Positions 1 through 12,780 of a stretch of 64,000 nucleotides of DNA are shown piece after piece. Under the pieces are notes generated by a model. It ran no database searches and was not told the DNA's origin. It saw nothing but the letters and a program-made list of their open reading frames with translations. The number at the start of each line of letters is the position of its first letter. Within the stretch, counting starts at the first letter, position 1. The stretch covers positions 5,384,509 through 5,448,508 of the forward strand of contig JAZAYU010000033.1 in the NCBI GenBank assembly GCA_038501625.1, read 5' to 3'. A program made the position numbers and the translations under genes. This stretch comes from Corbicula japonica (taxonomy: Eukaryota; Mollusca; Bivalvia; Venerida; Cyrenidae).

Positions 1-402
1 AAGAAATCCAAATAGGTAATACGTGTACCGATATTAGTTATTTAGCAAAAGATTTGCAGACTATACGCCGTGTTACGTTCATCATGTATACAGACTTTTT
101 TACGTTTTTATTTACACTGTCTTAACATTTAATTAAAAATTCCACTCCGGCAATTTAAGTCGATAATGGATTCTCAAACAATATATTAGCAAATTTTCAG
201 TAATGTAAAATGCTTTTCGCATACATAAAAATGCATAATTCTATAAACATATATTAAAAACATTTAAATATAAACTGTCACTCAATACATAAACAGTTTA
301 CTTTTCTGTTTTTCATTATCTTTATATAAGTTCAGCTAGATGCTCTGTTTGATCGAAGATGTTTAAATAGGAATATAAATAAGAAGGAGAAAGATTATAA
401 AA
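1..402. other. no feature seen
   Basis: AT-rich, with no open frame of note, no repeat recognised. Confidence 0.6.
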
Positions 403-532
403 CTGTAAAACTGAGATTGGAAACCAGTCTCAAATCTCAAGCATCTGATTGGCTGAAATGGTGACTGGTCGCCATTTCAGCCAATCAGATGCTTGAGATT
501 TGAGACTGGTTTCTATACTCAGTTTTATAACC
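403..532. mobile_element. palindromic hairpin MITE (family P), copy 1
   Basis: A near-perfect palindrome. Each arm reads inward from TTATAAAACTGAG through CAAATCTCAAGCATCTGATTGG to a small central palindrome around CGACTGGTCG. The left outer end is slightly rearranged. It belongs to a five-copy family in this window. Confidence 0.8.
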
Positions 533-2171
533 TTGGGCAAAGATATTGGAAGAGAGAAGATAAACAGAAAGAAGAACGATTGCCCGCCATTTGTTGTCAA
601 ACTTAAAAAGAGTCTCCATTTTGCGTTAATAAATTGTTCTTGTTCATTTTTTAGAATTGCTATAATGCTTTTAGTCATATTAAAGATTAAATTATCCTAC
701 TCGTGATCGGATTTCTCAACAATTTACTCGAAGGGTACGCATAATATAAAGTTAGTCAGTACTTAAAGTAATCATGTCATTTTATTGAAACGAAAGAAAA
801 AAAACCTAACATTTTAACTTTGTTACATTTTATGCGGTCTGTGTTTTTTTTTTTCAAAATAGACTATCAGTATAGTACACAATTTATCAGACCACACTTT
901 ATTTTTATTCGCAAATGCCCAACGAGATTTTGTACATAATGTAGATGCAATAAACTTTCTCTCATCCAAAAATTTAACTTGTTTTGAACTTATCTGTGAA
1001 TTTTGACATTTTTGATTCATGCAAGTTTTTTAGTTGTAAGTTTTTATGGGAGTGTGTAAAATATAGATTTGCATAACTTATGTATCTCATAGTTAATGTA
1101 GGTTATTTCATACACAAAAACAAAATAGCACAAAATATCACTTTAAATGCCCACTTCAGTAATATGACACTGGCAACAACATATTGAGGCCTTTTGTTAA
1201 ACAAACGTATCCAATATGGTGATATTTGTAAAACTCATTGAATTTCCTGAACGGGTAAATATGAGACAAAGAAATAAAAATGTTGATTTCTCTATTCTTA
1301 ATAATTGTTAAAATAACAATGCTACTAATTTATTGTTTTAACAACTTCAAATATTATATCGCATTATCGCTTATAGACAATTTGATGATGTTCAGATGAC
1401 CATTCGTCTGGTCTGATAACAACTGGGTCAAGTCAATCATCGTGAAATGTCACTGGAATCCATACTATTTGTGCGAATATTGATATTGTCCCATATTTTT
1501 ATTGACATCACATTATACTGTCTTATATTCAAATGACCACTCTTTTCACTGTTTGACTGGGAAATAATAGGTGTACGGAGAATACCGTAATTTATCCCCA
1601 AGGTGTCGGCATACTTGTACGGATTAAATTTTAAGAGTTGAATGTGTTCAACCTTTGCAGGTAGCGGATTGTAGGCCATTTAATGTAAAAATATAAATAT
1701 TGAAATAAAGATGACAATTAAAATATTAAAAAATGCACGTTTATATTAACAGTTCGAAGATCGTTCTTGAATTAGAATTTAAGTTTTGGCGGAACTATCA
1801 TCATACAACAGAGACAAGTGGTATGCTGTGGAATAATAAACAACCTGTGCTGTGGCAGCACACACTAGTGTGGTACGCACAAGATCAGATATATGGTGAG
1901 CGTTTCTTATCAGATCTGTAAACACCACTAACGTCAAATATATTAGGAACAATTATTCAACCACATGCGACAAAATACTCTTTTTCAATTTCAAATCATT
2001 AGAATGTGGCAGAAAATGATAAATGTTTACCTTTATACATAAACAATAAGAACGAAAAACCTCTTATTTAACAAAATTCGGTTTTACAGAGTTTGTTACA
2101 ATTTCTAAATGATTGCGTCTACAGATGATACTATTGTTTACAGGCAAAAACGTCAAATATGACACGGGTTG
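533..2171. other. no gene seen
   Basis: Several chance frames of 60-80 codons with no recognisable motif or splice context. Confidence 0.6.
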
Positions 2172-2307
2172 AAGGTTTTAAAGCTGAGATTGGAAACCAG
2201 TCTCAAATCTCAAGCATCTGATTGGCTGAAATGGCGACTGGTCGCCATTTCAGCCAATCAGATGCTTGAGATTTGAGACTGGTTTCCATGCTCGGTTTTA
2301 TAACCTT
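2172..2307. mobile_element. palindromic hairpin MITE (family P), copy 2
   Basis: Same palindrome as at 403-532, nearly complete, ending in TTATAACCTTGGGCACT on the right. Confidence 0.82.
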
Positions 2308-3659
2308 GGGCACTGGTTCTGTTGGACTATTCTCCTCGAATTTACTTAAAATATGTTATAGTTATCTTTCTCTTTTTATTTACATCGGAAGGGAGAGTTA
2401 ATGGATTTTAATAAACTCGGTTTAATATGTATTAGGCTGATCACAAACCTATTCATGGGATTGAACCTACATACATCGTTCAGGTGCTTAATAAACAGAC
2501 ATTCACCAAGTGATTTCTTCAAAACTGTCCTGCTTTATTTACCACGGTGGTTAAGTTACTCGGACTTTCGATCAAATCTGCGTCCCCCGACTAGTTTTGA
2601 TCAAGAGAAGGACTTTTTATGATTTTTAAGACAAAATTTTTGATATGTATGCTCTTAAAACCTCTCTATAGCAATAATTATGTGTTGTATGATGAATAGA
2701 ATCGCACGACGGAATGTCACAGTGTTGTTCTATATGAAATAAATGCAATATTTAAGAATCGTCGACGAGAAAAACAAAATCGCACCGGTACACAATATCA
2801 ATTTTCTGACCAGGCTGTGAAAAAAAGTTATTTTAACGAACCCTGTTCACTTTGCAAAAATATGTAGGAAATTGTGTATTGCAAATTTGTACTGTCAATG
2901 ATTTATTAATCACAGTGTTTACGATGCCAGTTCTTTCCAGATCTTGAGAAAGCAACGATATGAAGAGTGCGTCGTCCGCCGAAAGCGACAAATACCGTAT
3001 AAGGTAATATTAAATCTTTAACTCCTATGTACCATATACGGTAATTATAAACCTTTGACTCATATGTAAGATAATTATAAGGTAATTATAAATCTTTGAC
3101 TCATATGTATCTACACTTACTTGTACTAGTCGGCTGAGATAAATTGCAAGTTAACAGATTTAATCCTAGTCTGTTGACTGAGGCAAGTGAGGAACCTTTA
3201 CAATACCACCAGGCTTGGATTGAACCTACAGACCTCGGTATAAATCAAAAACAATTTAAATTAAGCTATATTGTTCATCAACAAATTGAATTTGAACCGA
3301 GTCTGTTGAATGTTTAGGCAGGCAGAGAGCAGACAATCACAAACAACTAGGCTCGGTCTGAATCTGCTGATGAAAATTCAGCGCTTACTTATCTGCTCTC
3401 TTTAAACGTAACGCAAACCTTGTTTAATAGTGTCGCCGGTTACTTTTAAGGTTAACTTTGTGTTGTGATTCGTTTTTTTATTTAAAGCCAAACGGAGAAA
3501 GATAAGAGATGGACATTGCATCTTTCGGTGGAAGGTTCATTTTAATGTAATGAAATTCGTTTGATTCGTATGTCGCTAAAATTAAATTTCGGTGCATATT
3601 AATATTCCATATTAACATGTTTAAAACGAGTCTGTGGACAATGTTCAGTTTTAAGTATT
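2308..3659. other. no gene seen; faint repeats
   Basis: GGATTGAACCTACA occurs at 2459 and 3220 with similar flanks, so a diverged short repeat with a tRNA B-box-like core (inverted GGTTCAATCC) may be present. Confidence 0.5.
3000..3120 (+). repeat. short tandem repeats (~47 bp)
   Basis: GGTAATTATAAATCTTTGAC and TCATATGTA recur two to three times. Confidence 0.65.
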
Positions 3660-4660
3660 TTCCAGATAACAGCTGCAACAAATACAGAAAGAAGAGGCGC
3701 AGTCAACCTTTAAATGGAAAGTATGTTCATGTTACAATGGCAGTCATTGGCAAGTGGTAAGCAGATGGATGTAAGCTGCAACAAATACAGAAAGAAGAGG
3801 CGCAGTCAAACTTTAAACGGAGAGTATTTTTCATTTGTTATTATTAACCTGTAGCGGGTTATGTTTCTAAGACATCTCTGTTGACGAGATTGTTCATTGA
3901 GAAACTTGGTTGATGCGGATATCTTTATAGAGAAGTTCTGTCAGACATTGTTGAGCTCGGGGCATTCGAGCTTTCATTCTTAAGTGTCCAGTGTTACATG
4001 TTTGCATAGGTTATTTCTGTTATTATCCTGTAAGGAAGTCTGTTTCTAAGACATCTCTGTTAACGAGATTGTCGAGTGGGAAACTTGGTTGATGCAGATG
4101 TCTCCATTGAGGAGTTCTGCCGAGACATTAAGGTGACTGTTGAATTGATAAATTCAGATACAAAAATCTGATGAATGAAAACAACATATCATGTCACAAA
4201 GGCAGCCATTGGCAAATGGGCGGCAGATAGATGTTAGGGAAGACAGCATATAAATGAAAGCCATCAGCAAGTGGTGTACAGATGATGTTTATTCACCACT
4301 TGCCAACAGCTTCCCCATATACCCTATATTTTTCCTAACATCGGTCTGTGCACCTTTTGCTAATATCTTCCATTGATAAGCTATGTTTTCTCTAACAAAC
4401 ATCTGCTTTCCACTTGCCAATGACTGGCATTGTAACATGATATGTTGTTTCATTGTTCAATATTTGGTAACCTGAAGGTATCAGCTAAGTAGCCAGTATT
4501 GCAGCATCCTCGACAAGATTGTTTTATGAGAAACTTGGTTGAAGCGGATGTCTCCACTGAGGAGTTCCGCCAAACATTGATGAGCTTGATGAGCTCGGGG
4601 CACCAGAGTCTGGGGATTTTTTTCTTTTATATTCCTGTTTCCAATATTTTTGCTTGCATT
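3660..4660. repeat. nested direct and inverted duplications
   Basis: AGCTGCAACAAATACAGAAAG is repeated at 3671 and 3775. A block with TTTCTAAGACATCTCTGTT, GAGATTG and GAGAAACTTGGTTGATGC occurs at about 3865 and 4045, and in part at 4505. GGCAGTCATTGGCAAGTGG at 3737 is inverted at about 4410. This looks like a rearranged transposon or local duplications. Confidence 0.7.
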
Positions 4661-4749
4661 GTTTAAGTTTATTTCATTTGTAACACTGTTCAGGTTTTTT
4701 TGTTTTTCTTTTCAGATAAAGCTGCAGTCAAAGGTATTTTTTCTTTTGT

Positions 4750-4750
4750 T

Positions 4751-4834
<84 letters not shown>
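4750..4834 (+). repeat. (GA)n microsatellite
   Basis: About 85 bp, almost pure, with one GC interruption. It is followed by AATCAGCAAGTGGTGTACAG, also found at 4268. Confidence 0.97.
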
Positions 4835-4836
<2 letters not shown>

Positions 4837-4949
4837 CAGCAAGTGGTGTACAGATGATGTTTATTCACCACTTGCCAACAGCTTCCACATATACCCTATA
4901 TTTTTCGTAGCATCAATCTTTGCACCTCTTGCTGATATCATCCTTTGTT

Positions 4950-5009
<60 letters not shown>

Positions 5010-5064
5010 GAGAGGGGGAGAGAGAGAGAGAGAGAAAGAGAGGGCGCGCGAGAGAGAGAGAGAG

Positions 5065-5148
<84 letters not shown>
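4950..5148 (+). repeat. (GA)n then (GATA)n compound microsatellite
   Basis: An interrupted GA run to about 5066, then a nearly pure GATA run of about 80 bp. Confidence 0.97.
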
Positions 5149-5520
5149 CCGACTTCCGAGTCCGCTGGTGAGATAGATAGATCCTATTTCCGAGTCCGCT
5201 GGTGAGATAGATAGATCTGACTTCCTAGTCCGCTGGTGAGATAGATCTGACTTCCTAGTCCGCTGGTGAGATATAAAGATCCTATTTCCAAGTCCGTTGG
5301 CGAGATAGAAAGATCTGACTTCCTAGTCCGCTGGTTAGATAGTTAGATATATCCGACTTCCTTGTCCGCTGTTGAGATAGTTAGTTACTAGTACATAGAT
5401 CCGACTTTTGAGTCCGCTGGTAAGATAGATAGATCCTATTTCCGAGTCCGCTGGTGAGTACCGACTATACGACTGGGTTCGAACTAAACAAACAACCTCC
5501 GAGTCCGCTGGTGGACTTAA
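5149..5520 (+). repeat. minisatellite with GAGTCCGCTGGTGA core
   Basis: About ten degenerate units of ~32-40 bp pairing a GATAGATC part with CGACTTCC/CTATTTCC and AGTCCGCTGG, growing out of the GATA run. Confidence 0.88.
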
Positions 5521-6056
5521 AACAAAGAATCCTGTCACACTGATGTAATGTTGACCTTTCAAACCTGAGCCTCTGGCAACACAATGGGCGCGTTATGGTG
5601 CGAATGAGAGTAGTAGGTCTTTTGACCCAATAGCCAGTATGTTAAACCTCGGACTTCGGTCTGAGGAGTGCTACTCTATTGTCTCATTACTTGTGACGTC
5701 CGTGGGATTCTAGATTTTTAATGCGGCTTGTAAATAACATGCGTCAAGTCATAAGCAAATTTAACAAAATATAAAATGCACTTTAACAACAGCAAACGTG
5801 TTGGCGTAAAAGTCTGTAATGGATAATGACTTGTCACATGTGCTTTACAAAAGGTCCCAAGCCCTTTAAACGCAGAGGGAAAATCAAAAAAAGTCAAAGT
5901 ATCTTATAAGAAAGTACTCGTCTTAAAAATTACAAATACAGTATAGTTGTATATTATATTATCCTGCACAATCAAGGTCTACTGATACAAGAAATGTTGA
6001 AAACATAAATTAAAATTCGAGTTTACAAATAGATTATGAATAGTCATGTCAAACTT

Positions 6057-6129
6057 AAATGTCAAACTTTACTTTGAAGAAAACTGGAACGCTTTTACCA
6101 GTTTTTCCTCAAAGTACAGTTTGACATTT
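6057..6129. repeat. hairpin, ~31-bp arms
   Basis: AAATGTCAAACT…AAAACTGG pairs with CCAGTTTT…AGTTTGACATTT across a 10-base loop. Confidence 0.8.
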
Positions 6130-7329
6130 ATGAAGTTGAGCTTTTATTCTTAAGGAAATAGTATAGGAAATGACAACAATTTCGTTGAATAACTTTAAAG
6201 CATACAAGTAACCTGTAATCTTTGATCACTGTGGCCGAATTTGCTAACATAATATTTGCAGCAACATGCGGCAACTTGCTACATGTAGTTGGCGTACGTG
6301 TAGAATCTTCTGTACACGGAGATATTACGTCTAAAATGACATGAAGTAAATTTTATCTACTCGTGCATTGATTACGTAAAACACAGAAATATCTACTATA
6401 GGTACACGTGCTAAATCTCAACCGCTCAAACAATCTGATTAAAATCGTCTCCTGAAAACGCTATGATCAAGATCTAACGACGGGTCACTAAAACGTGCTT
6501 TTATCACGAACCTCAATAACCATTCACAATGTCGCACACAAAATCGCAAAAAAAACCGCCTTTAAATGGTGTTTTATTCCGGCTCGCCCACGGGCGGCCG
6601 GATATACGGCAGGAATTTTCTATGAAACAGCGAAAAAAACCGAGTTAAGCCGTTTGAACGGAAGATCATGGTTCTCGCTTTCTCTTCTGATTCTTTCATG
6701 GATGAAGGAAATCAGTGTGGGAATACCCCTTTTCAATCCTTTAATAACATTGGCTTATTAAATAGCAGCTAATCAAAATCGTTGTTTCAAACGCAACTAG
6801 GCAAAAACCGGAGATTCCTTGGCCTTGGTCATCTCGACGCTTGGAATGGTAGACGCACTCTGTACCGCGCTAAAGTACGGAGTACGAACGTTTCCTGAGG
6901 TATTCGTCTCTAGAATATTTCGACCCAAGTTTTATATAGACTCATGCACAGTTGATAAGAAGACGACATTCAATTAAATAATAAACGTGCCGTCAACAAG
7001 TTTTAAGAAAATTAAGATCTAGTAAGATATCTTGAATAATAAAGTGGTATCTAAGTTGTTGTAAGGGTTTGCTCGGTTTGTGTATGGAAGTAAATTCTGT
7101 TAAAGGTCCATGGGTGTAAGTAATACATCATATGTGGCTCTCAAGTTGTATGCCACTGTTTAACCACATCAGCCCAATCACATTTTGTGCGATGTGATAA
7201 TTATAAATCGATATTGTATCAATGGAACTCTAAACGAAGAAATTCCGCTGAAATGTGATTCCGGGTCTCGTGATGTCCCGGGTCATATAATACTTAAGGA
7301 AGAACCGACATAGTATAAGAGCTTTTTAG

Positions 7330-7373
7330 TTATTATTATTATTATTATTATTAAAAGTGTTATTATTATTATT
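7330..7373 (+). repeat. (ATT)n microsatellite
   Basis: Two ATT/TTA runs separated by AAAAGTG. Confidence 0.9.
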
Positions 7374-8204
7374 ACTTTGTAGATCTATGTGTATTTGTAT
7401 TTTTTTCAGTTTTCTGTTTCAACTGCAAAAGTATTGTAAATCCTGTTAGATTTTACTTTTTGAATCCACATTGACAGGTCTATTAAAACTCTTTTTTTTC
7501 AATTTTTTTCTGCCATTGGGTTTCTTCAGTTTATAATGTCATTACAAGTCAACGTTCTCTGTCTTTCTCAACACATATCACATTAGATTTTAATATCAAA
7601 ATTTCCGATTTTAATTATACTTCGTAACTTTCTGCCTGACCTGTCGGAGCCCGATTTAAAAGTAAAATATTTTGGCCACCCAAAATTCTCTATTTGTTTT
7701 TGCATGCAAACATTTCAAAGCGTTAACATAAAGCCTCATCCTCGTCGATGTAATATGCTGTACGAGCCGTCTACTAGTTTTTTTTAAAAAGCTATCCTTG
7801 TTAGTTAATCTCAGTTGTGTTCGGTGTATCATTACGCGGCCACGAGCGTATTTAAGTGAGCGAGGTTTTGTGGTCACCCCGAAAGCAGACTGAAATGTTT
7901 TGCAGACGTTTCAAGCTCATTTAAGCACACCATTCCGCGAATGCGGAATGATCTATAGTACGTGTCAGTGTAATTTTGGAGCGTTCATGCCAAACACTCG
8001 AACGAATGTAAAGTGCAATCACGTTGAGCTACGACGGTGAACAAACATCTGAATAACCATGAGTAGTTTCGTTGCGCCTAACAAGTTGCATTGTTGTGCG
8101 GCGTCAGAAAGTAGTGCAGTAGTAACAAATTCTCCTTGAATAGAAAATAAGGTCATCACGTGACGATTTTTGAAAATAACAGGTCGTACCTTCCGTACAA
8201 TCGG

Positions 8205-8345
8205 TCAAGAATGTTGACTGTTGAACTGCGTATGTACTTGCTTCAGCAGAAATTCGACAGTAGTTATCCATTTTTGTATTGGAGCTATAGCCGTCTGAGA
8301 ATCATAAGCGATCTTAAGTTATTTATCCTTGAGGTTTACGAGGGT
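8205..8345 (+). repeat. dispersed repeat S, copy 1
   Basis: AACTGCG, CTTCAGCAG, CGACAGTAGT and CCTTGAGGTTTA line up with 28755-28875. It abuts the mariner end at 8339. Confidence 0.6.
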
Positions 8346-8910
8346 TGTCCCAATAAATCATAGACTATTTGAATAAAAAGAAAACTACTGATCACATGTT
8401 TATGCAAATTTCACAGATAGTTAAGACATCATTTGGTAACTTGTAGACGAAATATCAAAGAAAAGCAGATTATCATAGAGAAATTGGAAACATTTTAACA
8501 AGACGACCTATCGACCAGCGGCGCACGTCACAACGTCATTACAATGCTCACACAGCATACCGTTACTCGTCCCTGAAGTAATCTTCAGCATGTTTGATAC
8601 ACTCGCGGTGTCTAATCACCAGACTATTAAATAAAATAATTAATGAAACACTCTGTTGGAAGACTTTTGTTGAAGGCCAAGCTTTCTGATCTCGTCGCAG
8701 ATCTCAAATTTGCGACCTTTGAGCCCGAAAGTTAACAACGTCTACCGTAGGGAGGTCTGGCGAGTACGGGGGATGACTGATTCCGAGTATTTTTTCCGAT
8801 TCACCATGCAAAAAATTATTTATTTATAGATAAAGACTGAGAAAGTCAAATCAAAACTTACATAACATTCTAAGTTGTACATGTTATCTTGATGATGGAG
8901 ACCGTGCTTC
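8338..8910 (-). pseudogene. decayed mariner-like transposase, 3' part
   Basis: On the minus strand about 8795-8765 reads SHPPYSPDL, the mariner block that carries the last catalytic Asp. About 60 codons on (near 8605-8566) comes RHRECIKHAEDYFRDE, matching the C-terminal 'KCI…GDYFE' region of the family. Upstream, LHHQDN near 8890 may be the LHHDNA motif. A terminal-type sequence (CGAGGGTTGTCCCAATAA) lies at 8339-8356, where the 3' end should be. Stops and frame changes in between show it is inactive. Confidence 0.65.
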
Positions 8911-11234
8911 CATGTGCAATCGACACTGGCTGTAGTTCGCTTGTGAAATCGTCTTATGTGTTATCTGATTGCAAAAATATTTCTCGTGCCGACTTGATGC
9001 TATGCATAAAAATTTCTCGTGTTCCTCTGAAATCACATTTTCACTGCATTTACATTAGCAACAAAACTGAAGTGACCAGGGCTGTTAAGTTCACATTCAC
9101 AGTATACGAGTTCCAATGCGTAAGTGTTTGTGCTTGCGTTGACCTCGAAGCTCAGAAAGTATTTAACATGTTTAAGTTGATAGTGCAATTTCTAGCGCGT
9201 GCACATATTAAACGATGTTAGCCAGAGTTGACATTCTGCTGCGTAGGTAATGAAATTATCCGGCGTGACAGGCCTTCAACGCTTTCAGCACTTTGATTAG
9301 TTTAATTGTTCACGAACATAATCTTCCACACCAAGACATGAGCAACAGCCCATCGAATAATACAAGTTATATATTCAATTTAAAGGGATGTAATTGTAAA
9401 TGGTTGGGATTTCTAGCATTGTTTATCGATAACTAGTTGTTTTTAATGAATGTTTTGTGATTTTATTGACATCAGGAACTGGACAAATTGATTTATTTCC
9501 AATAAATGTAAATACTGTTACTTACTTCTTCCTATAATCCTAATTATAGCCTAGGAAAAGATAACTTAGTTGTAACGGCAGAACATTTTCAAAAACATTT
9601 TATTTCTTTGTAATGATTACATAAATGGAGATATGCTGAAAGAAAGAAATTTAATTTTTCTTTTTTAATTTCACAAAATTATTGGTAAGAAAGTGGAAAC
9701 TTTTTATTTTTTCTGAGTATATACTGTAACCCGCGTAAAACATATTTACTGAAGATTGGTGTATTTTATAAAGAACTGCGTTCATTTACACTGAAATGGC
9801 ATATTAATGTCATTTTTCGACCTTTGACCTTAGCGGTATGAATCACTGGCGCTTGACCAGCCGCCCCGCCCCTTACCAAACTTTTCTAAATACGTCCTTG
9901 TTTTTTGTAAAAAAAATGTGTCAAGGCACAGATATTATTCCATTCTATCAAAATATGCGAAAACACACCGTCAAAATTGTAGTTTAAAAACAGTTCATTT
10001 TCTATGTATTTAATTGAATAATGGTCATGAACGCTCAAGACCCTAACCCCCATTCGAGAGACTGTTACAATACGAAGGTGTCCAACCTGACAGCTGTCTG
10101 TTCAACGCAAAACGAATTGATCTGACAGTAAATGTCAAAAAGTCTCCTCAAATGCTAGAAATACGCGTTACAGAAAACAGAAAAATGTATGTCATTGTTT
10201 TCACCGATTCTTCTCCTCAGTGCGACTTCCGGAATCCCCGACGCCTTTGCCCTACATGTTCTGGAGTTATGGCCCTTTTTTTAAAATGATATCGGCGGAA
10301 AATGTTGCTGTCATTAACGGCAGCCCTTGTTTCTCTATGAAGTGGTCCTACTTAGTTATATCTTCTATTACTGTAATAGTATTTCTCTTTTACTACAATA
10401 ACTATAATTCTTATGCAAACCATTTACTTTTTTATTTTAAAAAGATGTACGCTTATTTCTTACCGGGACCTCTAGTTTATACTGCTATTTTGTCAGCTGT
10501 AGACGCAGCAGCATTAGCAGCAACAGTAGCAACAGAAGCAATAACAACAACAACACTTTTAAGCAATAGAAACTCTACCGTGACTTGAATTGATATCGAG
10601 CATGTAAGCGTAAGGCTAGGTGGGGTCAATATTATCGGGGTTGTGGTCAGTTTTTTTATAGAAAGGCATCATTATTCTATATAAAAACAACATGGGGCAT
10701 AATTTTGTAACGTTACACGGCTCATTTATACCTTCTAATCAGGACCTACAATTTTGCATCAGATTCATTATTTTGTTTGGGACCGTGTAGATCCAAGCTG
10801 GCTTAGCTGATCTACATTAGTCGCCCATGTGTTAAAAGGCCTATCCATAAAAGGTTGTTATTATTCATGAGATAAAAGATCTGAACAGTGTTAAGGTTTG
10901 AGTAAATTCAGAGTTCTTAAACATGATATCTTAAAGCTTTTAACAGGATCACGTCGAAAGCTGAATAAGTCAAAACTTAAAATAATAATAATTTTTCAAA
11001 TTACAGTTAAAATCATTTAAACAGTTGTTTCAATATGGTTTGAACTTTGGTCACCAGAGATATTCTGGCGGTCAATGACCTCTATCGCATTTGGGGTTAA
11101 AGGGGCAGTTCCATTTTCTTTACAATGCGTTCAGCCTCTTCTGTTTTTTCTATGTTATTGAGCTTTCTCATAAAATATTGTAGTGTGAATTATTTAGATG
11201 TAGTTATTTCACCAAGACAACTTGTACTTCATTG
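8911..11234. other. unassigned; two open frames without recognised function
   Basis: 8889-9221 (+, 110 codons) lies against the mariner remnant. 10220-10588 (+, 122 codons) ends in an Ala/Thr-rich stretch from a GCA/ACA repeat and has a hydrophobic segment. Neither shows a conserved motif, and I do not call them genes. Confidence 0.45.
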
Positions 11235-11400
11235 CTTATATGAGGGCTAAATTTGAGGCATGAGTGAGGTTGATGCAACCTAGAACCTAGCTTGAACCCC
11301 CTTGTTCCGAATTGGAATTGGGATATGGAAACCACTATTCCTAAAGCAGGCCAATATATTAAAACAAAAGTAATTGTGTCGTGCTCAGCGCCTTTCAAAG
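11235..11400 (+). repeat. dispersed repeat R, upstream portion
   Basis: A block with GAGGTTGATGCAACC, CTAGAACC and a CTTGAACCCCC motif, also found at 41695, 53895 and, inverted, 44340 and 45900. It leads directly into the 88-bp array. Confidence 0.6.
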
Positions 11401-12780
11401 ATTGTAACTGATAGCAGCCACACACACAGCACAGACAACGCTTCATTACTGTTATATTGAAATAGATGAAAAGGGAACTTTGATAGCCACTGTAACTGAT
11501 AGCAGCCACACACACGGCACAGACAACGCTTCATTACTGTCATATTGAAATAGATGAAAAGGGAACTTTGATAGCCACTGTAACTGATAGCAGCCACACA
11601 CATGGCACAGACAACGCTTCATTACTGTCATATTGAAATAGATGAAAAGGGAGCTTTGATAGCCACTGTAACTGATAGCAGCCACACACACGGCACAGAC
11701 AACGCTTCATTACTGTCATATTGAAATAGATGAAAAGGGAGCTTTGATAGCCACTGTAACTGATAGCAGCCACACACACGGCACAGACAACGCTTCATTA
11801 CTGTGATATTGAAATACTTATAGCAGCCACACACACAGCACAGACAACGCTTCGTTACTGTTATATTGAAATAGATGAAAAGGGAGCTTTGATAGCCACT
11901 GTAACTGATAGCAGCCACACACACGGCACAGACAACGCTTCGTTACTGTTATATTGAAATAGATGAAAAGGGAGCTTTGATAGCCACTGTAACTGATAGC
12001 AGCCACACACATGGCACGAACAACGCTTCATTACTGTCATATTGAAATAGATGAAAAGGGAGCCTTTATAGCCTCTGTAACTGATAGCAGCCACACACAT
12101 GGCACAGACAACGCTTCGTTACTGTCATATTGAACTAGATGAAATGAGAACTTTGATAGCCACTGTAACTGATAGCAGCCACACACATGGCACAGACAAC
12201 GCTTCATTACTGTGATATTGAAATACTGATAGCAGCCACACACACGGCACAGACAACGCTTCGTTACTGTTATATTGAAATAGATGAAAAGGGAGCTTTG
12301 ATAGCCACTGTAACTGATAGCAGCCACACACACGGCACAGACAACGCTTCGTTATTGTTATATTGAAATACTTATAGCAGCCACACACACGGCACAGACA
12401 ACGCTTCGTTACTGTTATATTGAAATAGATGAAAAGGGAGCTTTTATAGCCACTGTAACTGATAGCAGCCACACACACGGCACAGACAACGCTTCGTTAC
12501 TGTTATATTGAAATAGATGAAAAGGGAGCTTTGATAGCCACTGTAACTGATAGCAGCCACACACACGGCACAGACAACGCTTCGTTACTGTTATATTGAA
12601 ATACTTATAGCAGCCACACACACGGCACAGACAACGCTTCGTTTCTGTTATATTGAAATAGATGAAAAGGGAGCTTTGATAGCCACTGTAACTGATAGCA
12701 GCCACACACACGGCACAGACAACGCTTCGTTACTGTTATATTGAAATAGATGAAAAGGGAGCTTTGATAGCCAATGTAAA
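11400..12780 (+). repeat. 88-bp minisatellite, about 17 units, four of them 57 bp
   Basis: Tandem units containing GATAGCAGCCACACACA, a GACAACGCTTC motif and GATGAAAAGGGAGCTTTG. Four units, spanning 11765-11822, 12174-12231, 12319-12376 and 12552-12609, are exactly 57 bp long because the same 31-bp piece is missing. Single-base variants (GTTACTG/ATTACTG, ACGGCAC/ATGGCAC) distinguish units. Overlapping reading frames of ~80-117 codons here are by-products of the repeat. Confidence 0.95.

Larger units (their letters stand above)
5560..8200. other. no gene seen
   Basis: Apart from the 6057 hairpin and the ATT run, only chance frames. 6495-6761 has an 88-codon frame with slightly higher G+C and no known motif. 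Confidence 0.5.

Noticed and set aside
4650..4951. Arg-Glu repeat frames
   Set aside because: Translation of the GA microsatellite.
10220..10588. 122-codon frame with a hydrophobic segment as a possible membrane protein
   Set aside because: No conserved motif, and the Ala/Thr tail comes from a simple GCA/ACA repeat.
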